A stretch of 64,000 bases of DNA from Latrodectus hesperus. Lineage: Eukaryota > Arthropoda > Arachnida > Araneae > Theridiidae. The translations under genes were made by a program, and so were the position numbers. Location: assembly GCA_037975125.1 (NCBI GenBank), contig CM075862.1, positions 43,533,777 to 43,597,776 on the forward strand. Direction: 5' to 3'. This document shows positions 1 to 12,108 of the stretch, piece by piece (position 1 is the first letter of the stretch; every line of letters begins with the position of its first letter). Below the pieces are notes generated by a model. It saw nothing but the letters and a program-made list of their open reading frames with translations, was not told where the DNA came from and searched no databases.

Positions 1-170
1 TTTATTACTGACATTAAAGAAATGTAAATTTCAGTAATGTTTTATACCTAATGCATAAAAATGATTAAGCAGCAATTAAGAAACTTTATCAAATATTTTT
101 TCATAAATAATAATTGCCTTATGCTATAAAATTTGTTATATGCTATATAAACTGATTTACATTGTTTTAG

Positions 171-401
171 GATGGAGAAGCTCAGCTTCAAGTTTTCAAG
201 CAGTTGATCCAGTCATTTTTAGATTTACACCAATCTCTTTCTGATGATCACTTCCGAGCATTTCTTCCAGTATTTTTCCCAGGTGTCCAATTTCTTGTAG
301 CATATGCTACAGATGGAGAATTGAGATTATCTATTTCAGAATGGTTACAGAGAGTAGCTATATGTTGTAACTTCTTTGTAGATGCCAAAGGTTTAAAATG
401 A
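171..401 (+). CDS. C-terminal exon of a large protein, BIG/Sec7-family Arf-GEF-like tail
   Basis: This is a terminal coding exon of 76 codons plus TGA. It begins right after a clean acceptor (ATTGTTTTAG at 161-170) and reads DGEAQLQVFKQLIQSFLDL onward in the frame open from 171. The start lies in an exon to the left of the window, so the protein is partial. The tail has the spacing F-LPVFFPG - GELRLSISEWLQRVAICCNFF. This resembles the extreme C-terminus of brefeldin-A-inhibited Arf exchange factors (BIG1/BIG2/ARFGEF3), where a helix with a conserved R precedes an 'FLxRVGxxxxI'-like end. Those proteins activate Arf GTPases at Golgi and endosomal membranes. The exon call is firm because of the acceptor, the coding composition and the stop. 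The family assignment rests on memory of a short tail and is tentative; another HEAT-repeat protein is possible. The gene converges on Runx. Confidence 0.6.
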   Translation, partial: DGEAQLQVFKQLIQSFLDLHQSLSDDHFRAFLPVFFPGVQFLVAYATDGELRLSISEWLQRVAICCNFFVDAKGLK

Positions 402-3400
402 GACTTATTCAAGTTATTTTTCTTAAGTTCATGCTTCTGAAAAGAACCAAGATTCCCAAATATGTTCTTTGTGAATGAACTGTGATTATATGAAAGACAC
501 TGATATATTTATGTTGTCTTTTCTCATATCTTCATATCATATCTCTTGTGTTGAGATATAGCTTCCAAAAAGATCCCTATTATTGGGGTTTTTCTGACAA
601 ATCAAATAATTAAAATATTTTGTTAAACTGAAAAGTTGTAATTAAAAATGTAAGTTTTAAATGAAATTTGAATAATTTTTGTTTTATATGTAATACATTT
701 TAATGGTCCAATTTTCAATGTCAATAGTGACCAAACTAATTTTTTATCTATAAAATATTGAGACAGTTTACTTAATTGTAACATTAAATTTTTAATTACA
801 TAAAAAGTTTTTATAAATTATTCTTTAAAAAATGGAATTTTTTGCTGTTTCAATTAATTAATAAAATACAATGTTAAGTATAATGTCATTGTAATTTCAA
901 AGCAGTTTTAAAATTAATATTTAAGCAAAACACTATATTCATCAGTCTGTGTTGTAAATTTCTTCATTTAAAATAATTAACTTTCTTTTAATTTTTACTC
1001 AAATCTATGTCAGAAAGATAGAAAGTTTACTCTTAAGACTTTTTACTTAATTGTAGAATTAAAATCAAATTAATTTTATAATACAACTTCCAAAACAAAA
1101 AGAGCTTTAAGAAATAATTAAATAAAAATAAACATTTTATAAAAGTTCATATTATAAATTCATTCATTTGACCCAGAAGCTTTAACTATATACATAACTA
1201 AGTTAGATTTTTAATTCATTTTTTAAGTGTAAGCTATTCAAGTTTTAGTGGAAATACTAGCATCTATATATATAAATCCACAATTTATTTTTTGTCTTTT
1301 AACTTTGAGTTACTCTAATTATAAATATGCATCTCATATTTGCAAAGTAATTTTTTTTATCTTTTATAACATTTATGGGCAATGTATATGCTGGCCAAAA
1401 TCAATATTTTAAGTATTATCACTACGGGATAATATGGAAAACTGATTATGAATTAAATGAAACATTCTTCCCAACACTCCTTCAATTCTTATAATTCTGT
1501 GAAAAAAATAAATAAATTCTAATCATTGTATTCAAATTTTATATTTTACTGATATTAAGAAGTATTAGAATGGTAGAAAGCAAAATACTTACTCCATATT
1601 ACTTTTTTCTATTATTACACCTACCATAAGAAAACCATTGAAAAAATTTATTATCCTCAAATTTAATATATGTTTAATTTCAAGAATACATGGAAAATTA
1701 TTAATTGTAATTAAAAACAATTGCATTTGTTTGGGAAAAATAAAACATATAGTATCATTTTAACTGATAAATGTATCAAATTGTAAGATTTTTTAATGTA
1801 TGAAGACTTACAAATTTCTATTGTGTTTCTATTAAATTCAAAGGTTTTATGATATAAATTTGATTTAATAAATAGCAAGCATTTTTAATTCGATATGTTA
1901 AATAAATAAAACTTTTTTATTAAATTCATTTAAAGAATGAATATTTAAAACCAAACAATAAAATGTAAATTAATTTTGATTTCTGTAAATATTCTTTGAT
2001 TCTATGCTATTGTTATTTTGGTGCTAAATTTTTAAGTAAACTATTTAGATATTATGTTGGCTGGAATAAATCTACCAGTTGAACATGAAACCAATTGGTC
2101 ATTGTAACTTCAATATGTTGATTTGAATTATATAAATATTTTAATTGTTACAAAAAATGTTAGGTATTTTTTGAATGATGATGTTGGAAATATTTTCATG
2201 TTTGTGAGGCATATCATTATATGGAATCTCAGTATTTTATAGTTTCAGTAAATCATCATTAAAAACCTGTTAATGATATCAGTTATTTTTTATTCATGCA
2301 ATCTGCTCATTATAGAAATCACAAGAACCAATTATTTTTAATCAGAAGCATTTAATATGTTGAATTAATAGTTTTGAATGTCTCAAAATTCTCTTTTACT
2401 TTTTAATTTTTGTAGTGAAGAAATTTTTTTAATTGAATTGTACAATGTATTGATTTATTGTTTAAGCAAAATGTGAATTTCCCAAAAAGTTCCTAAATCC
2501 AATGTGTTCTAATGGAAAATTTTAAAATATCTTTTTTTTCCCCATTTTAAAATGTGTTTGCATTTGTGTATGATTTTATGCTATACAATTTTTTATGAGT
2601 TCCAAAAGTATAAAAATGATTTAAAATATTCAAAACTTCAATACAAATAGTAAAAAATATTTTAAATAATATTGTATTATTTGGTATTAGAGGATTTTCT
2701 AATTTTTCATATGATGATTTTTTCTCTAAAATTATGTTTTAATTAAATTTTAGGTTTTTATATTTTAATTTAAATCTAATCTTCTCTATTATTGTTATGA
2801 ATATCATGATTATTTAATGAATGAAAGAGGACTTTTATGATAGCATGTAAAGTTTTAGGTTTTGATAAACATTACTTGCTTTTATATGTTGTATTAAGAT
2901 ATTAGACATTGAAAAGCAAAATATTAAATTTAAAAAGCATTGCTTTTTCTTTGTTACATTATGTCATGTAAAAGTTTATTAAAAATCTGGAGATTATATT
3001 TTAAGTGGCTAATTTTAACACATTTAAGTGAGAGAATACTTATTGAAGTATATTTTGCATTTAATTTACTGTTTTTTATTTGTTTTTGCTTTTTTAAATT
3101 TTTATTATATATGTGTATATTTAATGCATTTGCTTTTATTACATTGGGATAATTTGTACCCAAATAACTTGTTGTGAAATGTAAAAGCTTTGTCTTATTT
3201 TGTTCCCATTTCTTTTATTACTCTTATTCAAAATCTTGATATATAATGTTTAAAGAAAACTCTTAAAAATATGTTAATTTTGTATTTAACAAATATGAAG
3301 TCCTTTTTAAGATAAAAAGCTAATTTTTTAAGGGCATTTAAATTGTGGTAAAAAATAGTATTATACTTTTTATGATTTTTAATATTTTTAATGTACTATT

Positions 3401-5514
3401 AAATATTAAGCAATATTTTTCACCAAAGAACTTTTAAAACTATCAATATTATATGCATCAGTTGTTAACAGTAATTAATTTAAATATTGTTTTACTGAAG
3501 TATTAAATGATGAACAATGTTTTAAAATTGTTGAAATGCCAAAAGAAATTTAAACAACTTTTTTTTCTGAGCATCAAACACATGAATAAATGTATGTTTA
3601 CATGTGCAATATTACTTATTAATGTAATTGAATATAAAATCTGTAAATGATATATTTTATTGATTAATTTTATTTTTCATAAAAAAAGCATTTTATTGCA
3701 TTATTTAATGTGCCTTTAGTAAAATTATTATTATTATCATCATTTTTGTGTAACTGAAATGTTTGTTTCTAGTCATATTTCACTTGAGCCAATATTTAAA
3801 TGTTTTGTGAGTGTATTGAAACTTAAAAAATAAATATATATTTTAATGTTAGTATTGATTAATATTTTACATATTTTTTTAATTTTATAGAATATATTTC
3901 TATTACATGCTTCTTTACATTGAATAAAAAATAATTTCTAATAACTCAAGTTACATATAAAACAGGACATTTCAGAATAGTAATATCAATTGTATTTAAA
4001 ACATAAGCATTTATTAATAATAACTAACTTTTTTTATTAATAATAACTAACTTTTTTAACTAACTTTTAAACTTTTTTTTTTGATTTAAAAGATCTTATA
4101 TCCTTTGTCAAAGAATTTTCACATATTTATCTTCCATTGTACAAAGAGTGTAAAGACAACAATCCTTTTTTATGTTAGGTATGTGCAAATATATAGGCTA
4201 TTGGTTTTAATCCTGGCGTTAGGTCTCCACTTTTCCTTCTAAAAGCAATGTCATTTACAAACCCTTAGAAGAAAAAAATCCTGCAATGTTAGAGCCCCAG
4301 TGGCTTAGTAGCTTCACACAGCTTCCTGTAAGATCAACAAAGTGAAGCATCACTTTTGCAGGCAGGGATTGTGGGAGGTGTTTCCGCATTCTTTCTCAAT
4401 GGACTGCTGGAACCCCATGGTTTGGAGATGTGTCCACGTTAATCTGTGACATTCAAAGCTCTACATGGTGTGGTGTGGATCTCAGGTGTGACCTCTTCAC
4501 TTAACCATTGTTCAAAATTTTGAGGCACTTGGTGGTAGGTGATTATTTCAAACCCTTTAACCGTAAGGTATAATATGAGACTTGCCTGCACCATTATGTA
4601 TGTGGTGTCAGAAAATTTGTGTGACCTAAAATAAGTGTCCAATTCCAATTTCTGAGAATTGGTCATATCAGATGATAAAAAGAAACTCAAATTGAAAAGA
4701 AAATAGTCTATAATTGATAGCATGCAAAGAGATTATTTCTAAATGAAAAGATATTCAATTACAAAAAGAAATTGTCTGCAGAAACATATATTGAATTAAA
4801 AATCATAGCGGTTGTCCTATGAATAAGTACCATATCGATTGCTTATATCTTCATTTAGTTTGTGAATTAATAAGCAGCAAAATGTGTCATACATTTTATT
4901 GACACCCTATAATTAAAACTTCTGATGAAGACAAACTAATAAATCAAAGAACAGGTTACAGTTAAAATCTTTAATAAAGAAGGCATGATGAACAATACAT
5001 TCTTATATTATGTAATATACATGTGCAAATATATCTTTATACATTTAATATATACAGAAATTAAATTATCTTTGGTTCTTTCTTGCTAAATACAAGCTGT
5101 GATTGCACATTTCTGATAAAAATTAAAGCTTCAAAGAATATATACATACATATACTTAACATCTCAAACTTTTATTAGGGTGAATTTCAACATTTTAATT
5201 ATATAATAATTTGATTAATTATTATATTTTATTAATTTTAGTAAATGCCAATCACACAAAAGTGATTTAAAAGAAAAGTCTAAATTGTTATATATTCAAA
5301 TGATAAAATATAACTAAAACATAAATTAAATGATAAATTATAATTAAAACAACACAGAAAATTCTTTCTTGAATGATAAAACATTCAATTTTGCTTATCT
5401 TAGATTAAAATAATTTCTTTGAAAAATTATGTGCATTTATTTCAGCATGGAAGTCTTATCCTCTTCAAGATCCTTAATTTCTTCTTATATAAACATTATC
5501 AGTTAAACATTTAA
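402..5514. other. intergenic AT-rich DNA
   Basis: This holds the 3' UTR of the left-hand gene, of unknown length, followed by intergenic sequence. The only departure from simple AT-rich DNA is a less AT-rich block at about 4205-4560. It has no sustained reading frame and may be an old repeat. Several AATAAA hexamers occur, but none can be chosen as the poly(A) signal from sequence alone. I see no gene here. Confidence 0.5.
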
Positions 5515-5639
5515 TGGGTTCGAATCCCACCTTGGGTATGGATGTTTGTAGTGGTTCGGAATCCACTTTAAGACTTAAGTTCAGTTTAATTAGCCCTCGT
5601 GTGCAAAAATGTGACGGTTGAGCGAAAACAAACCAAACC
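5515..5639 (+). repeat. 5'-truncated tRNA-derived SINE (family 3)
   Basis: The fragment starts at the B box (GGGTTCGAATCCCACC, from 5516). It continues with the same body as the fuller copy at 12914-13091: TTTGTAGTGGTTCGGAATCC, TAATTAGCCCTCGTGTGCAA, and an AACAAACCAAACC-type tail. The A-box half is missing, as expected for incomplete reverse transcription. Confidence 0.7.
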
Positions 5640-7091
5640 TTGTATAAATATCCCAATGAAACTTTTAATGTCATCTGAATTTCAAGAATTATTATACATT
5701 GGTTATGGAAAAAATTTAAAAAATATTTTTTAGTATAAAACACACATTTTTAATGCAAATAATTTATTCACATTTCCTGCAAAATTTTATTCCAAAGAAT
5801 GAAAAAATAATGTTTTTTTAAAAGTTAAAATTATGTTTTTTTTTTCATTTGTATTGTTTTTACTTAACACTAATAATAATCAAGCTAATAAAAATAATTT
5901 TTCAAATAATTAAAAATTAAACTGCCAATATTTTGGATATTTATATATTGATAATGCATTCGTTAGCATTTAAATTTTCTATATGGCTTTATATTAAGAA
6001 GTAGAATTTGAGGTAAAAAAATTATTAAAAAACGAGAACTGAATATGTTTGTTCTCCTGGATATCTTTTCATTCAGAATATGATTTTTTCTGTTGGTTCA
6101 TGTTTTTATTTTCAAATTTTAGTTAAATTAGCCTTATTTAAAAATACAATTAGAATTTAATTTATTAATTTTGAAATTTCTGCTTCCAAAAATTCTTTTC
6201 TTCTGAAGCATCTTTTGACTGTTTAGCAAACAAGTTAAATATCCAACAATGGAATATCCATTAAAATTATAAGTAAAAAATAAAAAGTAAAGATTTTTTT
6301 CGTTAAGCAATTTAAGAAAAATAAATTTTTACATTGTTATATGATAAAAATATTTGTGAAGATACTAAGATATATTTTTATTTTCCTCCATTTAGATTTA
6401 CTCAAATAAAAATGTTAATGGTCTTATCAATTGTTAAAATCAAATGAATCATAAACGTGGTGGCAGTATAAAAGTTATTCTTATAAATATTAAAATTTAT
6501 TTATATTTCTTTATTCTATTAAATATTGTATGAAGAACTCTTATACATGTTTCTGAAAAAGCAAAGTTTTCAACCATTAAAAAAATTGAAAAGAAATAGA
6601 TGTTATATTAAAATTGTCATTTATAATATTATAAATTCTTGTTTATCTTTTTTTAACTTATTTTTACAAATGCTATTAACTATATTAATATAAGCTTATT
6701 GTTAGATTCGTTTTGATGATGTCAAAAATTAATCTGAATTACCACAAAGTTTTCCTTTAAATGTGGGTGTGATTATTTTATTTAATTACATTTGTGGCTA
6801 TTAAAAACTAATAATTAAATATCTTTTATACTTAATATTCTCTGAAGCTTTAATTGAATGGATAAATTGCTGCCTTGTTATCTCTCATAACACAAGTTCA
6901 GCCTTTTACAATATATATAAATTTATATTATGTACAGGTGATGTAAAATAATATTTTTAATTTTTATATTTCTCCTTTCTTTAGCAAAGAATTTTGTGCA
7001 CTCAAAACAAATGCCAAAATAATTCAAATTTCAGTAAGTATGTACACAAATCACTTTCACCGGTTTGTTTCGACTTGTCAACCAACCCCCA
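5640..7091. other. intergenic DNA and Runx 3' UTR
   Basis: AT-rich sequence lies downstream of the Runx stop, to the left on the plus strand. A minus-strand AATAAA (TTTATT at 6777-6782) lies about 310 bases past the stop and is a possible, unproven poly(A) signal. No coding sequence is visible. Confidence 0.35.
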
Positions 7092-7810
7092 TCAATAAGG
7101 CCTCCAAACTGTTGCAGCCTCACTCTGTGCTGTCCTTGTGGGTGGCATGTTAGTCAATCGCAAGTCACTCATTCTCTCACGCGAGGTCGTGATTGTTGTG
7201 TGTCCATTCGTGCTGCCGCTGTCCGACCGGGGGTCGTCCGAACTAGAAGTCGGAGACTGAAGTTCCTTGTTCACTGTATCGGAATCGTTCATTTGTCTCA
7301 CATCTTCGTGCTGAGAAGCCCCTGCCGCTGTGGGGGAGTCGTACGCACTTCTGGAATCGTTCCCGAGCAGGTGGATGGATGGATGAAGATGGCTCTGCTG
7401 ATAGAGCTGGGGGTAGAGTAACGATGGTGGCATCATACCAGTTCCCAAGTACATTCCAGCGCTCGCTGTGGCACCATTGGCACCATAATAGCTCTGAGAA
7501 GCCAGCAGGTAACTAGCGTGGTTCACAGACAAAGCTGCTGATGAGGCATTGCTGAGCAGGGGTAGGTTAGTCCTTGGTATTTGCAGGGGAGTGTTGGAAA
7601 CAGGCATTTTTGCTGGATCCATCTGGTCGGACTCCGCAGTTGCCGACGACGAGGCTGATGGTGGGTTGAGGCTCGTGGACCTGTTAATGGACAATTCATT
7701 CTTCGACTGGTTGAAGTTGTCCAGTATCGACTTGAAGGTGAACGCTGAAGACTGGTGCAGCTGGTGTCCGTTTCCGTTGCTTAAATGGGAATCGGGAGAT
7801 GTACTGGGTT
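7092..7810 (-). CDS. Runx: Runx last coding exon (C-terminal, WRPY end)
   Basis: The acceptor is ATTCTTTTAG (7820-7811). The exon enters in phase 1, completing a GAA codon, and reads EPSTSPDSHLSNGNGHQLHQ..., then FKSILDNFNQSKNELSI, then a Ser/Asn/Thr- and Tyr-rich stretch (ASYLLASQSYYGANG, SLLYPQLYQQSHLHPS). It ends ...SEAATVWRPY and TGA (7094-7092). The terminal WRPY is the canonical Runx motif for Groucho/TLE recruitment. The low-complexity middle is typical of the Runx transactivation and inhibition region. It is 239 codons including stop. The reading frame is intact, and no ATG is needed because this is an internal part of the protein. Open frames on the plus strand across this exon are antisense shadows. 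Confidence 0.95.
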
Positions 7811-7910
7811 CTAAAAGAATTCGTAAAGCATTTTTAATATGAGAGAGAACAATTTGAGTATCTAATTATAGAAATCTCTAATTATAATTTAAGGATATTC
7901 AGGTGCTGAC

Positions 7911-8093
7911 CTGCAAGGGAAGTTAAATGCGCATCTTGACTTGGGGTCCCCGTGGTAGTGAAAGCACTGTCGAAAGCATATCCTGTGAAACCAGCACTAC
8001 GAAAAGCTGCTGTCGTAAAATAGGGTGAATAATGAGCATTGTAAGCTAACCAATGAGGATGATCTGCTGTAAAGTTGAAAGTCTGTGATAATT
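7911..8093 (-). CDS. Runx: Runx internal exon (transactivation region)
   Basis: The exon is bounded by TTTTTTTTCAG (acceptor, AG at 8095-8094) and CTTGCAG|GTCAGC (donor GT at 7910-7909). It is 183 bases, phase 1 at both ends. It encodes LSQTFNFTADHPHWLAYNAH, then YSPYFTTAAFRSAGFTGYAF, then DSAFTTTGTPSQDAHLTSLA. The aromatic- and Tyr-rich composition fits the Runx region between the linker block and the C-terminal exon. It follows the 12.1-kb intron and is separated from the last exon by a 100-base intron. The identification rests on frame continuity with both neighbours; the segment itself is not a named domain. Confidence 0.88.
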
Positions 8094-8196
8094 CTGAAAA
8101 AAAATTAAACAAATTAAGTAATCGAAAATTAATCTATTTAATCATAAAATTTGAAAAAGTGCTTGAAATTTCATGAGGGAATAATAATGGATTTAC

Positions 8197-8503
8197 ACTA
8201 TATCACTTGCCGCCCGCCCTGTCTAGTGGTCAGAGTGCCTGACTACGGATAGGGAGGTCCTGGGTTCGAATCCCGGTTCGGGCATGGATGTACTTTCTCT
8301 CTCTCTCTCCATCTATCCTGTCTTTGTCCTTTCCTTGTATGAATAAGGTGTGAATGTTTGCTTACCCCATAAACGGGTCCCTATGGCATGTGTGTACTGA
8401 GGAAGTCGGACTCCACACCAAAATATGGTTCAGTTGAAAAAGTGGAGCGCGCACCCCATATTGCCACCCTAGCTGTCACACGACAACAACAACTATATCA
8501 CTT
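8197..8503 (+). repeat. tRNA-derived SINE (family 1) with 12-bp target duplication
   Basis: The element at about 8209-8491 is flanked by direct repeats ACTATATCACTT (8197-8208 and 8492-8503). It starts with a tRNA-like head: A-box-like TCTAGTGGTCAGAGTG, B box GGGTTCGAATCC, and GCCCG...CGGGC acceptor-stem pairing. A unique body follows, ending in a CAACAACAAC tail. It sits in the Runx intron, sense to the plus strand. An opposite-strand copy lies at 10337-10617. Confidence 0.88.
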
Positions 8504-10026
8504 TTCATTTCATAATATTGGCAAGTATTTTTACATAAACAATAAAATCTTCATAAGTTTTCACATCCCTTGTGATCCAACAATTAACGTATCACTTTAT
8601 TTCAAAATATTTTATTTTAATATTGTCTTTTGTTTTATCAATTCATATTTTAAACTTACGTTTCTCAAAACTCATAAAACACATTAATGAAATATAAAAA
8701 ATTAAATATTTCTAACTTGTATAAAATGATTATAATATGTATCTATTATCTATTTGTCCAATTGTGGAAAAATAAACGATGAATAAAATCGAATTCTTCC
8801 ATTAAGTGAAACATAAATCTTCCATTAGAATTTCAAAAATCATATTTGTATATTATTATGGTTTTTAAGCTGGGGAAATTCTCTAACCATAAGTAATTAA
8901 TATTTATATATTCTAGAGTTTGCTTGAATAAATTATGTTTCAATTTATTATAATAGTTTTGCAGTTAATGAACGAAGTTCCAGAAATTTAATTTTATTGC
9001 GTAGATATTTTTATTTAAAAAATTTTCTAAATTTATTAAACATTTTAAATTTAATTATAACTGAATCCAACAATTTTTTTGTTAATTTCAACATACAAGC
9101 ATAAAATGATTGTCATGTTTTGAATATTCTTAATGTTACTTATATGTAATTTATAGATCACATTATCATAATTTACGATTTAAATCATATTCTTCAGCTA
9201 AAGTTTAAGAACAGACAATATTGTATTAGAACGCACAATTTCTTTGGAAAGTACGGTTCAAATTATATTCTGATTGTAAGTACCATTTCAGTATTAATTC
9301 TTATTTGGTTTAAAAAGTGAGAGAGGAATATTCTTTCCTTTTTTTGTTACGTTTTTGAAGATCGAAACATGATTATTAATATTTTTCATCGTGTAATGAA
9401 TGTTTGTGGAAAAATATATTTCGCGGATATTTCTGAACGAAACATTTCCACGGATATCACTTTCTAAAGTCTAAAGGTGAATCATTCTGAAAGTGTTCTC
9501 TCTTACAGGGCTAATTTTTGTGTTTTATTTTCGACCAATGAAAAATGACCGAATCTAATCATACTAATTGGTCGGAGGTAACTTTATAGCGGTACACATG
9601 TTCAGAAAATCAATTTCTAAGTGCAGTAGTGGATTTGTGTGTGAGATGAAAAACGAAATAACGTGAGTTATCTATATTAGCAAAGATGAGTGAATACGTT
9701 ATTTATTTTCAGACACTGTTTATACATAAAATTTTTTTAAAAAAAAACGTTATTTTCATATACCGTACGAGCAAATGAAACATTCTCTTTATGAATTAGC
9801 AAATAATATATAGTTACAATTCAAACATACATTATTTATAAACATGTTATATTATTAAGAAAAATGTTTACAAAAATAAATCCACTTTTTAATTACTTTT
9901 ATTTATTTAATAAGTTTATATTAATTATAATCGAGTAAAATAACAAATTAGTTAATCGCATAAAATATTAAAAGAATAACTTAGTATTATTTGGCCATAC
10001 AAAGTTATTTCTTTTAGATTTAGTAA
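8504..10026. other. Runx intron, no gene seen
   Basis: AT-rich intronic DNA. A slightly less AT-rich patch at about 9410-9670 has no open frame and no recognised repeat. Confidence 0.5.
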
Positions 10027-10250
10027 AGAGTCTGAAGTGGCCTGGTTGGTTATGACATTTCTTCTCGTTGGTAGTGAGTTCGAATCCCGACCCATCGAAA
10101 ATCCGATGTGCTCGCTATTTGCGACTGGGGCACGTTAAACATATCATGGTCGCAATGTTCTCCGTGGGAAATGATACAACTTGAGGTGGCAAGTCAAGTG
10201 TGAGGGTCTTCTACTTGGTCCTTGCTTCCAAATTACGAAATCACACCTGA
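10027..10250 (+). repeat. tRNA-derived SINE (family 2)
   Basis: The head reads GGCCTGGTTGGTTA followed by the B box GTTCGAATCCCG. The body includes GATGTGCTCGC, GGGGCACGTTAAA, TGGTCGCAATG, and AGGTGGCAAGTCAAGTG...CTTCTACTTGGTCCTTGCTTC. Related copies occur at 46933-47160 and, degraded, at about 57530-57712. The 3' boundary is approximate because no target duplication was identified. Confidence 0.75.
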
Positions 10251-10323
10251 CGTACATAAATTGCCATCACTTCCGCCCCTTATAATGCTGGAAAGGGAAA
10301 ATCCTAGTAATTGGATATTATAC

Positions 10324-10630
10324 AGCAATAACATTTGTTGTTGTTGTTGTCGTGTGGCAGCTAGGCTGGCAATATGGGGTGCGCTGTGCTCCACTTTTCC
10401 AACTGAACCATTTTAGGTGTGGAGTCCGACTTCCTCAGTACACACATGCCATAGGTACCCGTTTATAGGGTAAGGCACTCATTCACAACCCATTCATACA
10501 AGTAAAGGACAAAGACAGGATAGAGAGAGAAAGTACATCCATGCCATAACCGGGATTCGAACAAAGGACCTACCATTCCGCAGTCAGGCACGCTGACCAC
10601 TAGACAGGTTGGGCGGTAGCAATAACATTT
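10324..10630 (-). repeat. tRNA-derived SINE (family 1, reverse) with 13-bp target duplication
   Basis: The element at 10337-10617 is flanked by perfect direct repeats AGCAATAACATTT (10324-10336 and 10618-10630). Read on the minus strand it begins with the tRNA-like head (A-box region TCTAGTGGTCAGCGTGCC, degraded B box TTCGAATCCC) and ends in GACAACAACAACAAC. It is the same family as 8209-8491. The perfect duplication suggests a fairly young insertion, made by a LINE-type reverse transcriptase. Confidence 0.9.
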
Positions 10631-10694
10631 AGTAAATTTAAATAAATATATATAAAATTATAAAATATTCTGCGAATTAATGGTCTCAGCTTTA

Positions 10695-12108
10695 TACACT
10701 ACTGGCCATTAAAATTGCTATACCAAGAAGGAATGCAAATAACAGAACGATATTTATTGGACACATACATTATAGTAGAAAGAACAAGTGATTAGATTTA
10801 CAGGAAATTAGGATGTATAGATCTTGAGAAATCAGTACCCAGAGCAGCCACCTCTGGCTGCAATAACACAGCATTTATCCGCCTAGGCATGGAGTCAAAA
10901 CAGAGATTGTATGGCATGTACGGGGATCTCAGTCCATGCAGCTTCAACACTACGCCACAGTTCATCGACAGTAGTGGATGGTGAGTGATGGCGTGCCAAT
11001 CGCTTGGCAACCATTGACCACACGTTCTCAATTGGTGACAGATCAGGAGAACGTGCTGGCCAGGGTAACAGACGAACCTGTTCTGCATCAAGGAAGTTCA
11101 GAACAGTACGGGCAACATGCGGTCGTGCATTATCCTGTTGAAACAAAACATTAGGGAGGCCTCGAAGATAGGGCAGAGCCACGGGCCTTAACACATCGGA
11201 AATGTAACGGTTGCTGTTCAAAGTACCGGTAATGCGAACAAGAGGTGATCGAGACGTGTATCCAATGGCACCGCATACCATCACTCCAGCAGATGGGCCA
11301 GTATGGCGATGTCCAATGCAAGCTGGCAATGCGCGTTCTCCACGATGCCTCCAAACACGGATGCGGCCATCATGGTCCTGTATACAGAACTGAGATTCAT
11401 CTGTAAAGATGACGTGATGCCATTCCCACGTCCAGGTTCGTCGCTGATCACACCATTGAAGGCGCTCCTGTCTGTGACGCAGCGTCAATGGTAGCTGAAG
11501 CCATGGTCGCCGTGCAGACAATCCATGCTGCTGCAAACGTCGTCGAACTGTTCGAGCAGAAACTTGTTGCCTTGCAAATGACTCCATTTCTCGACTCAGG
11601 GTTCGTGACGTGGCTGTACGATCCATTGTGACCATGCGGATAAGATGTCTATCTTCTCTGCTGTTAGTGATGGGGGTCGCTGAGATCATGCATGACGTTC
11701 CGTATGGGTGTCCTGAACCCATCGATTCCATATTCTGCTAACAGTCGTGGGGTCTCGACCGACGCGAGCAGCAATATTGCGATACGATAAACCGCAATCC
11801 CGGTAGGCTATAATCCTTCCTCGATCAAAGTCAGACACGTGCTGATAGGCATTTCTTCTTCTTACACGAGGCATTACAACAACTTTCTTTGCCGAAAACA
11901 ACGTTGAAACGGAAATTGAGTATGAGAAAACTGCTGTCAAATCTCTGGTTTTATACACATTGTAGATGTCGCTACTGTCGCCTGCTTTGTATGAATGTGC
12001 TGAAAATCTAATCATTTGCATATCACAGCAAGTTCTACCAATCATGCAAATTTCACGTGTGTGGTGTCCCGCCTTCCTGGTGTAGCAATTTTAAAGGCCA
12101 ATAGTGTA
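10695..12108 (-). mobile_element. full-length Tc1/mariner-like element, inactive
   Basis: The element spans 10697-12106 (1410 bp) and is flanked by TA dinucleotides (10695-10696 and 12107-12108). The terminal inverted repeats are about 37 bp: CACTACTGGCCATTAAAATT on the left against CACTATTGGCCTTTAAAATT on the reverse of the right end. They continue as GCTATACCAAGAAGG and GCTACACCAGGAAGG. It carries one transposase gene on the minus strand that is broken in three places. It lies in the 12.1-kb Runx intron, in the same orientation as Runx. Confidence 0.95.
10798..11874 (-). pseudogene. Tc1-like DD34E transposase pseudogene
   Basis: The start is ATG at 11874 (MPRVRRRNAYQHVSDFDRG). The N-terminal helix-turn-helix part contains YRNIAARVGRDPTTVSRIWN. 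The catalytic domain keeps the three acidic positions: IFTDES, FQQDNARPHVA and SPDLSPIENVW, with D and E in Tc1 DD34E spacing. Defects are a TGA at 11688-11686 just after ERHA, a one-base frameshift in the G5 run at about 11670-11675, and a second one-base shift in the A4 run (10897-10900, seen as TTTT on the coding strand) that puts the DSMPRRI tail in another frame. The element cannot make a full protein but could have been mobilised in trans, since its ends are intact. Confidence 0.93.

Noticed and set aside
7065..7842. Two plus-strand open frames opposite the last Runx exon
   Set aside because: They are antisense shadows of a well-supported exon on the minus strand (continuous Runx frame, splice sites, WRPY end) and have no family resemblance.
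8212..8285. Possible functional tRNA gene at the SINE head
   Set aside because: A and B boxes are present, but the sequence continues into a SINE body with a CAACAAC tail and target duplication, and the cloverleaf is imperfect.
10798..11494. Several overlapping open frames on both strands in the Tc1 element
   Set aside because: Only the broken minus-strand transposase is real. The others are out-of-frame readings of it.
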